From the NCBI GenBank assembly GCA_017427775.1, contig JAFRSD010000045.1:1-38744 (forward strand): a stretch of DNA of 38,744 bases. Direction: 5' to 3'. Source of the DNA: Lachnospiraceae bacterium. Lineage in GTDB: Bacteria > Bacillota > Clostridia > Lachnospirales > Lachnospiraceae. The translations under genes and the position numbers were made by a program. This document shows, piece after piece, positions 33,572 to 38,744 of this stretch. The notes beneath the pieces were generated by a model. It ran no database searches and was not told where the DNA came from. It saw only the letters and a program-made list of their open reading frames with translations. Numbering within the stretch: the first letter of the stretch is position 1; each line of letters opens with the position of its first letter.

Positions 33572-34051
33572 TCAATACCCGAGCTCCGTAAGAAGCGCCT
33601 CGCATCCGCGAACAATCTGCCGGTATACGCCTCCGAAATCGCCCGTGTACCACGGGTCGTCAATGTCCTCCGCCCTTCCGGTAAAGTCCATCAAGAGCTT
33701 TACTTTTCCGTCCGGATCACCGCCGAGTATCCGAAGCATATAACTCATGTTGAGACGCTCCATCCCGATAATGTAATCCCACTTTTGATAATCGTCCCGC
33801 CGAAGCTGCCGAGCCCTCTTAAGGGACAGTCCCAGCTCATTGTCCGCAGTCCCGATTCCGTGCTTTTTAAGCTCGGCCTTCGCCGGCGGATAGACCGGGT
33901 TCCCGATCTCCTCCGTGCTTGTCGCCGCCGACTCGATCACAAAGTCGCCCGCGATATGCCGCTTCGTGACCATATCTCTTAAGATAAATTCCGACATGGG
34001 GCTTCTGCAGATATTGCCGTGGCAGATGAATAAAACCTTGATTCTCTCCAT
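33572..34051 (-). CDS. Low molecular weight protein-tyrosine phosphatase
   Basis: A 159-residue enzyme with the P-loop near its start (LFICHGNICRSPMSEF, the CX5R motif with catalytic Cys and Arg) and the general-acid loop near the end (DIDDPWYTGDF). This is the complete LMW-PTP pattern at normal length. It removes phosphate from tyrosine (or arginine) residues on proteins in the cytoplasm; in Firmicutes it often acts on capsule kinases or stress regulators. AAGGAA lies four bases before the ATG. No tyrosine kinase gene is nearby. It is the last core gene before the AT-rich island. Confidence 0.94.
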   Translation of the reverse strand: MERIKVLFICHGNICRSPMSEFILRDMVTKRHIAGDFVIESAATSTEEIGNPVYPPAKAELKKHGIGTADNELGLSLKRARQLRRDDYQKWDYIIGMERLNMSYMLRILGGDPDGKVKLLMDFTGRAEDIDDPWYTGDFGGVYRQIVRGCEALLTELGY

Positions 34052-34074
34052 ATTTCCTTATTTTTCAAGGCGTC

Positions 34075-34181
34075 TACACCTTTTGAAATTCTTGTGTTTC
34101 GGCATAACATATGCATATTTTGGCATAGTTCTGTCGGCAAAAGGTGTAAACTAAGGTGTAAATATTTTTCTTGTACACCTT
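34075..34181. repeat. Cluster of four TACACCTT/AAGGTGTA motifs
   Basis: Copies are at 34075-34082 (+), 34141-34148 (-), 34153-34160 (-) and 34174-34181 (+). The first two extend to an 11-base inverted repeat (TACACCTTTTG with CAAAAGGTGTA). They sit between the phosphatase gene and the recombinase remnant. Confidence 0.6.
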
Positions 34182-34187
34182 GCTATT

Positions 34188-34337
34188 TTACACAATACTG
34201 AGCTTCCGAATCTCATCCTTTTCATCATCAAAATTGACATGCGTGTACACATTCATCGTAGTTCCAATCTCTGCATATCCCATAAGATACTGCAAGGTTT
34301 TAGGATTCATTCCTGACTTCGCCATATGAAAAAGTAA
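34188..34337 (-). pseudogene. C-terminal remnant of a tyrosine recombinase (integrase)
   Basis: About 48 residues match the end of phage/transposon integrases: FHMAKSGMNPKTLQYLMGYA then TTMNVYTHVNFDD. In intact enzymes this stretch contains the last catalytic His/Trp (normally in LMGH, here LMGY) and the nucleophilic Tyr (kept, NVYTH). The upstream part of the frame (to 34457) does not look like integrase, and the rest of the catalytic domain is missing, so this is a truncated, non-functional copy. It marks former integration at or near the phosphatase gene. The bases from 34338 to 34600 hold no gene that I can support. Confidence 0.8.
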
Positions 34338-34600
34338 AAATTTGTTATTTCCTATCCTAATCATATCATACCGCCGCAGAAAAGAAAATAGACGATCCGT
34401 GACATTCTGTGACATTTCACGTACGATGTGTGACATTCTGTGACATCGGCCGTCCATTGTATCAAATTCTGCAAATCTTTGCTTGCCGCCTTATAATAAT
34501 ACCACAACAAAATCGAAAACAAAATACATACATGGTAATCAAACGGTATACAAATGGTAACTTTATAATCTAAATGACCATATTGTTAACCGCAATAGCC

Positions 34601-34635
34601 AAAAGCTGCATCAGCTTTATCTCTGATACAGCTTT
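34601..34635 (-). terminator. Terminator of HNH-nuclease candidate gene
   Basis: On the minus strand AAAGCTGTATCAG and CTGATGCAGCTTTT pair around a short loop with one T-G pair, 30 bases after the stop at 34665. The T-run is brief. Confidence 0.65.
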
Positions 34636-34664
34636 AAGCCATTTCATTTATACAAAGCAGGGCA

Positions 34665-35771
34665 TTAATCTCCCCTTACTTTGAATACTTCTACGCAATT
34701 ATCATTGTCTTCAGCCTTCATTGTATAGTCCAATCGCAATTCCGGACGATTTCGATATATCCTCATCAATAAATCCTTTACTTCATCCATTGATAGGCTT
34801 CCTTGAATTCTATTCCCATCATCGGAAATCCAACCGATGTTTGAAGCTTCATGTCCACCCGTTGCTTTAAGCGGTTCTAAATGTCCCACTTGAAAGCTTG
34901 AACGTCCATGATCAGGATGAAGTATTTCATTTTCAAATTCTGAATAATTCAAAACATCACCAGTTATAGGGCATTTGTACTTGTTGTATGGATCAGATAG
35001 CAATCCATTTTTTTGTAGCATACTTACCAAATCATGATCAACGCCCTCAAACATGCATACCTGAAGAATCAATGAAGCCTCAACATCATTACAATCCCTT
35101 CTGAAAGCAAATTGAAAATTCTCTGGATGACTTTCCCATCTTTTTTCTCTATTCGTTTGATGATTACCTGTCTGCGCGCGATCAGTTTGATATGCTTTTA
35201 CTTTAATTTTTTTAGAAATAATTATCTTGAAAATATCTGCTTTCGGATTATATTTCGGATCTTTAATCAGTCGTCTAACCTTAGTGCATCTGACAATGGC
35301 CGGAGTAATAAACACATCCATATTTTCAGCCACATGAAACGGATTGGCATCCCTTCTAATATAGTCAATAGGAAGTTCAAAATTGAAAATACTATTATTA
35401 CAATAATCTTCTAAGATCTGTAAATTGCTCTCATCTAGGCCATTAATTCTTGTTACAATTTTCTCACAAATTGCAAGACACTGCTCGTATGTAGCATATC
35501 GTACATCGTTTTCAGTTTTTAAGATCTCTACCCAACGAACTTGATACTTTGTTGAATCTGTGGCAGCTGTCGGATTCGTCAGTTCGATAAGAAACGACGA
35601 ACGAATGATAGATGATTTAAAAGATTTATATAAGCTTGCCGGCAATTTCCTTCTAAGCTCAGCAAATGCTAAAGAAATCCCTTCTGTCGCTTTCCCCTCA
35701 ATACTCAAACAAGGATCAAGCCGAAATGTGTTAGCACCGACAGCAGCTTCCAGAGTCTCTTTATATGTCAT
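34665..35771 (-). CDS. HNH-type endonuclease candidate
   Basis: A 368-residue protein. The first 260 residues match nothing I recognise. The C-terminal part has an HNH-like fold: KCPITG (about 266-271), DHGRSSFQVGHLEPLKATGG with the first His at about 297, then NIGWISDDGNRIQG with Asn at about 311 and 320. The lone CPITG Cys suggests an unusual or absent zinc knuckle. The start at 35771 has GGAGG six bases upstream and is preferred over an ATG 30 bases earlier. It is transcribed away from a fused N6-methylase/specificity gene 141 bases off, so I infer it is the cutting partner of a restriction-modification-like pair. Base composition is AT-rich, unlike the core genes to the left. Confidence 0.75.
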   Translation of the reverse strand: MTYKETLEAAVGANTFRLDPCLSIEGKATEGISLAFAELRRKLPASLYKSFKSSIIRSSFLIELTNPTAATDSTKYQVRWVEILKTENDVRYATYEQCLAICEKIVTRINGLDESNLQILEDYCNNSIFNFELPIDYIRRDANPFHVAENMDVFITPAIVRCTKVRRLIKDPKYNPKADIFKIIISKKIKVKAYQTDRAQTGNHQTNREKRWESHPENFQFAFRRDCNDVEASLILQVCMFEGVDHDLVSMLQKNGLLSDPYNKYKCPITGDVLNYSEFENEILHPDHGRSSFQVGHLEPLKATGGHEASNIGWISDDGNRIQGSLSMDEVKDLLMRIYRNRPELRLDYTMKAEDNDNCVEVFKVRGD

Positions 35772-35792
35772 ACGATTCCTCCCTTCACTAAG

Positions 35793-35835
35793 TATGTACA
35801 TATTGTATCATGCAAAAATCAAAATGTACATATTG
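35793..35835. promoter_or_regulatory. Direct-repeat operator candidate between nuclease and methylase
   Basis: ATGTACATATTG occurs at 35794-35805 and 35824-35835, 30 bases apart (about three helical turns); each holds the palindrome ATGTACAT. The copies flank the likely -10 (TACAAT, minus strand) of the nuclease gene. No controller gene is seen. Confidence 0.65.
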
Positions 35836-35855
35836 CATTTTTAAGACATGTTTTA

Positions 35856-35884
35856 TTGAAACACTTCGTGTTTTGTGATATAAT
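35856..35884 (+). promoter_or_regulatory. Promoter of methylase gene
   Basis: TTGAAA (35856-35861) and perfect TATAAT (35879-35884) with 17 bases between them. The spacer starts with an AAACAC-TTC-GTGTTT palindrome (35859-35873) that could bind a repressor. Confidence 0.85.
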
Positions 35885-35912
35885 CATTTTCATAAATTGT
35901 TTGGAGGTATAT

Positions 35913-37814
35913 ATGGAAACACTTTCTGCAAAAAATGCTTTTGACGAAATTAGAAATTTTTTGGCTGGAAGATTTATGGGAGCCACTAGAGATGAGTTTT
36001 TTCTCGAAGAAATCATTAAATTAGTTTTTTGTAAATACTCTCTCAATGGCGAAAACACATCTCAACTGAGCGAAATTTCGCTTTCAAGCTTGTATAGAAA
36101 AACATTTAAAAGTGTTCTTCTTACCCATAGCGACATATATGAGGGTGATAATTGTGAGATTGAACTTGATCCAGTTAGCATAAAATTTGTCGATGACAAA
36201 TTAAATAGTATCGATCTTAATAACTTAGGAAGAGATATTATAGGTGATGCATACGAAATTTTCATTGGTGATGCAATAAAAGGGCAATCAGGGCAGTTTT
36301 TTACTCCCCAAAATGCTGCCGAGGCACTTGTGGAAATGATTCAGCCACAAGGAGACTGCAAAGTCCTAGATTTGACTTGTGGGGCTGGTGGTTTCTTAGT
36401 TGCTACAGCTAATTACTGGTCAAGAAATTCCATTGATAACGCCGGACTTCTTTATGGTGTTGATAAAGATAATTATCTCACCAGGTTAGCTAAAATCCAT
36501 CTTACTTGTATGAATTATGATTCAAAAAACATTCGTTGTGCAGATAGTTTGGTGTGGGACGAAAATCTACTTGGAAGAAGAGATGAAGCTTACGACATCA
36601 TATTAACAAATCCGCCGTTTGGTGTAAACATTCAAGCTGGAACAAACAAAACTCTTGAACGATTCAAGCTCGCTTATAAGTATAAAAAAGGCAAATCCGG
36701 AAAACTGGAAATCACAGAAAAACTTAATGAATCAGTTCCACCTCAAGTTGTTTTCATTGAACAGTGCGTCTCCCTTGTAAAAAAGAACGGATATATCGGA
36801 ATTGTTGTTCCAGAAAGCATGATTTCAAACAAAAAATATTCCTATGTTGTAGACTATTTGTTTGAAACCTGCGAAATAAAAGCCGTTATTGGAATGCCTG
36901 ACGAGTTATTTAAAACTTCTGGAAAAGGCGGAACGCATACGAAAACATGCCTGTTAGTTTTAATGAAAAAAGAAAAACCAGAGAATTCCAATTATAGTAT
37001 CTTTTTTGCCGAAGCGAAATGGTGTGGACATGATTCACGTGGTCGCTCCATTCCCAAAGATGATATTCCAACTATCATCGAAAACTACAACAAATACATT
37101 AATAATCGAGATTTGGTTCCTTCAAACCTCGGATTTGTTTTTAAGAGAAATGATATACAAAATAGCGTGTTAGCTCCAAGAGCCTATGTACACACCGTTA
37201 CCGGAACAGAACATAGATTAGAGGATTCACATACTCTTGTAACGATAGGACAACTTATTGACGAAGGCGTACTCAGCGTTTCAACGGGAAATGAGGTGGG
37301 AAAACTCGCATATGGAACGGGGTCTATACCATTTGTGAGAACTTCTGATATCTCAAACTGGGAAATCAAATCTGATCCCAAACACCTTGTAAGCGAAGTA
37401 ATCTATAACGATTTAGCAGCCAAACAAGATGTACGATCTGGCGATATTTTGATGGTTAAAGACGGATCCTATCTCATAGGAACATGTGCAATGATTACCG
37501 AATATGACACCAAAATTGTTTATCAGAGTCACTTATATAAGATACGTGTTACTCAAGATAATTCATATGGTTTGAATAACTACTACCTATTGGCTGCGCT
37601 TTCTTCGAATTATGTCCGTCAACAGATTCTCGCTAACACATATTCGCAAGACATTATCAACTCTCTCGGCGATAGATTAAAGGATCTAATAATTCCTATA
37701 TCAAAAAAAACTTCCAAAATTGATTATATTGCTTCAATGGTAAAAGAATCAATTCTCGAAAGCATCAAAGCGCGAGAGTTATCAAAAAGAGTAAGAAGCG
37801 AGGTTCTTTTCTAG
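35913..37814 (+). CDS. N6-adenine DNA methylase fused to a specificity (TRD) domain
   Basis: A 633-residue protein. Residues 1-110 form a helical HsdM-like N-terminal region. The methylase core has GQFFTPQNAAEALVE at about 127-141, DLTCGAGGFLVAT (AdoMet motif I) at 153-165 and ILTNPPFG (catalytic motif IV) at 230-237. From about 440 onwards it is a type I specificity-like half: TIGQLIDEGVLSVSTGNEVG, IPFVRTSDISNW, GDILMVKDGSYLIGTCAMIT. Only one TRD is visible, so it may dimerise to read a two-part site. It would add a methyl group to adenine in the host's own recognition sites. GGAGG precedes the ATG at 35913; an in-frame ATG at 35856 lies in the promoter and is rejected. It diverges from the HNH candidate. 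Confidence 0.9.
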   Translation: METLSAKNAFDEIRNFLAGRFMGATRDEFFLEEIIKLVFCKYSLNGENTSQLSEISLSSLYRKTFKSVLLTHSDIYEGDNCEIELDPVSIKFVDDKLNSIDLNNLGRDIIGDAYEIFIGDAIKGQSGQFFTPQNAAEALVEMIQPQGDCKVLDLTCGAGGFLVATANYWSRNSIDNAGLLYGVDKDNYLTRLAKIHLTCMNYDSKNIRCADSLVWDENLLGRRDEAYDIILTNPPFGVNIQAGTNKTLERFKLAYKYKKGKSGKLEITEKLNESVPPQVVFIEQCVSLVKKNGYIGIVVPESMISNKKYSYVVDYLFETCEIKAVIGMPDELFKTSGKGGTHTKTCLLVLMKKEKPENSNYSIFFAEAKWCGHDSRGRSIPKDDIPTIIENYNKYINNRDLVPSNLGFVFKRNDIQNSVLAPRAYVHTVTGTEHRLEDSHTLVTIGQLIDEGVLSVSTGNEVGKLAYGTGSIPFVRTSDISNWEIKSDPKHLVSEVIYNDLAAKQDVRSGDILMVKDGSYLIGTCAMITEYDTKIVYQSHLYKIRVTQDNSYGLNNYYLLAALSSNYVRQQILANTYSQDIINSLGDRLKDLIIPISKKTSKIDYIASMVKESILESIKARELSKRVRSEVLF

Positions 37815-37838
37815 GTTTCAAATAACTGCTTATTAGAA

Positions 37839-37871
37839 GAGGCGTCTATGTCTTTATAACACAGATGCCTC
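37839..37871 (+). terminator. Hairpin after the methylase gene
   Basis: GAGGCGTCTATGT pairs with ACACAGATGCCTC (12 of 13 pairs, one G-U) around a 7-base loop, 25 bases after the stop. The following T-run is poor (TCCATATAG), so termination may be partial. Confidence 0.55.
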
Positions 37872-38215
37872 TCCATATAGTTTCTTCACCATTTTCTTCT
37901 ACAAATGGTATCTTTCGCCCCCGAGTGTTCACATTTGAGAAATGCAAAATCGGCATAAATAATACCTTTGTTCTCTCAAAAATGCCTAAAATATGGTGTC
38001 TAGCTCCATATCTTGCCATGGCAATCAAATGAGGCTTTCATCATAGTTTTGATTTATTCCTGTTTGTCTCGAAACACCTATTCTTTTTGCGGGGGGTGTT
38101 TATCGCTAAATGCTCTGCTATGACGAGCTCTGACAGATCAGAGCAGAATTTGGGAAGTTATTACTAACCGTTAGCATTAGAATAAACAGTAAACCGGGAA
38201 TCTATTTACGAAGGA
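37872..38215. other. Gap with hairpins, no supported gene
   Basis: The gap between the methylase hairpin and the CBASS remnant contains two further small hairpins: AAACACC/GGTGTTT at 38072-38101 (around a T-rich, G-rich loop) and GCTCTGA-CAGA-TCAGAGC at 38127-38144. A 60-codon frame on the minus strand (37846-38028) has no ribosome site and overlaps the methylase terminator. I see no RNA gene. Confidence 0.5.
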
Positions 38216-38610
38216 TTAAATAGCGCCTATCGGCACTTCAATTCTATCTCTTGCGACACAAACATTGTTTTTCACCAAAAAACACTCCACATAGTGCTCT
38301 CCCTCAAATTCTGTATTTTCTATATGATGTGATCCGATTTCCTTAACGATATTTCCCCTTACCATGTCACGTTTAATTGCTTCCGCGCCGACATTTCTGA
38401 CTTTCCAATATACATCATAAGGTTTTGGGCAATCCGTATCTTCTATAAAGAAATCTAGTTTTTTATTCTTCCTTAAATGAGTTGAACCTTCAGCAAGAAA
38501 TTTTCTTAACAAGAACGGTCGCCAACCGGCCTGCGTGACATTACAATCAACATCAACATCATATCTTATATCCACTGAAAACTTCTCTTCAATAAATTCT
38601 TCCGATGAAG
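38216..38610 (-). pseudogene. C-terminal AGS-C sensor domain of a CBASS-type nucleotidyltransferase, truncated
   Basis: The open frame continues rightwards without a start (SSEEFIEEKFSVDIRYDVDV, then DCNVTQAGWRPFLL) and ends in TAA at 38216. The block PYDVYWKVRNVGAEAIKRD, MVRGNIVKEIG, then EGEHYVECFLVKNNVCVARD matches the AGS-C domain found at the C-terminus of SMODS/CD-NTase cyclases. Those enzymes make a cyclic nucleotide when phage infects, which triggers an effector. Here the catalytic half is absent: the frame meets a transposable element at about 38610. Reading from a GTG at 38575 gives 119 residues but would not make an enzyme. No CBASS effector is visible to the left. Confidence 0.72.
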
Positions 38611-38744
38611 TGTTATCGTTAAAGTAGAGTCGTAAAACTCACCAAATGATGCTATACTACAAGCACAAGGAAGGTGAGAAACATGCAGTACGACAGAACT
38701 TTTAAAGAAGAAGCCGTAAAACTCTCCGACGAAATCGGAGTAAA
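38611..38744 (+). mobile_element. Left end of an IS3-family insertion sequence, running off the window
   Basis: A left terminal repeat may start at 38611 (TGTTATCGTTAAAGTAGAGT), beginning with TG as in IS3-family ends. A TATACT -10 lies at 38653-38658 and the transposase OrfA starts at 38683. The right end is outside the window, so the exact boundary and any target duplication cannot be checked. Confidence 0.65.
38683..38744 (+). CDS. IS3-family transposase OrfA, N-terminal part
   Basis: The visible residues (MQYDRTFKEEAVKLSDEIGV) are the start of the helix-turn-helix OrfA protein of IS3-like elements, which binds the element ends. AAGGTG lies six bases upstream of the ATG. The frame is open to the window edge, so only about 20 residues are seen. 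The remaining OrfA and the usual frameshifted OrfB with the DDE catalytic domain would lie to the right. Confidence 0.75.
   Translation, partial: MQYDRTFKEEAVKLSDEIGV

Noticed and set aside
34075-34181. CRISPR-like array from repeated AAGGTGTA
   Set aside because: The repeats are only 8-11 bases, mixed in orientation and irregular in spacing, so this is not a CRISPR array. No cas genes are present.
34338-34457. Extension of the integrase remnant to the ATG at 34457
   Set aside because: The residues before FHMAKSG do not resemble an integrase, so only the part to about 34337 is annotated as the remnant.
37846-38028. A 60-codon frame on the minus strand right of the methylase
   Set aside because: It has no ribosome site, would start with TTG or an internal ATG, and its end overlaps the methylase hairpin. 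It could be a fragment of a dead gene, but nothing supports translation.

Overview
The window looks like a chromosome segment from a Gram-positive anaerobe of the class Clostridia, probably a Lachnospiraceae-like Bacillota. This is inferred from strong AGGAGG-type ribosome binding sites, sigma-A promoters, T-box riboswitches in front of ileS and pheST, a long (type 2-like) isoleucyl-tRNA synthetase, a YesM-type sensor kinase, lipoprotein sugar-binding protein genes and a MATE pump. From base 188 to about 34050 nearly every gene lies on the minus strand and the DNA is moderately GC-rich. From about 34050 to the right end it becomes visibly AT-rich, with mixed gene orientation, a recombinase remnant, defence-type genes and an insertion sequence. 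That part reads as a decayed genomic island.

Core region, in the direction of transcription (right to left). A low molecular weight protein-tyrosine phosphatase (33572-34051) is followed by a protein with an RRXRR-like N-terminal domain (32152-33330) and an ABC exporter half-transporter (30315-31988). Next come the T-box-controlled pheS-pheT operon (26390-29882), a MATE transporter (24733-26145) and the T-box-controlled ileS (20947-24180). A cell-wall amidase lipoprotein (19196-20194), a tandem pair of structured repeats, a Nudix hydrolase and a Nudix-HD fusion follow, then an FGGY sugar kinase (15478-17049) and a 63-residue protein. A carbohydrate ABC importer (binding protein and two permeases, 10875-14010) is preceded by a small lipoprotein gene and followed by a YesM-type sensor kinase with its own promoter (8932-10752), then glycogen phosphorylase (6326-8776). 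The last genes are a CCA-adding/poly(A) polymerase-type nucleotidyltransferase (4882-6264) and a four-gene envelope operon: PAP2 phosphatase, GT2-GtrA glycosyltransferase, NAGPA-domain protein and a single-pass membrane protein (188-4731).

Island region (about 34050-38744). It holds a C-terminal fragment of a tyrosine recombinase next to a cluster of TACACCTT motifs, then a divergent pair made of an HNH-type nuclease candidate (34665-35771) and a fused N6-adenine methylase-specificity protein (35913-37814). The pair is separated by a short control region with a direct-repeat operator candidate. Next is the C-terminal AGS-C sensor domain of a CBASS-type nucleotidyltransferase (38216-38610), apparently cut off by an IS3-family element whose OrfA begins at 38683 and runs off the window.

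The most interesting items are the non-canonical restriction-modification-like pair with its operator, the IS-truncated CBASS cyclase, the RRXRR-like fusion protein with two credible starts, the tandem intercistronic hairpin repeats and the variant T-box of ileS. Functional calls rest on motif recognition by eye; no database search was run.
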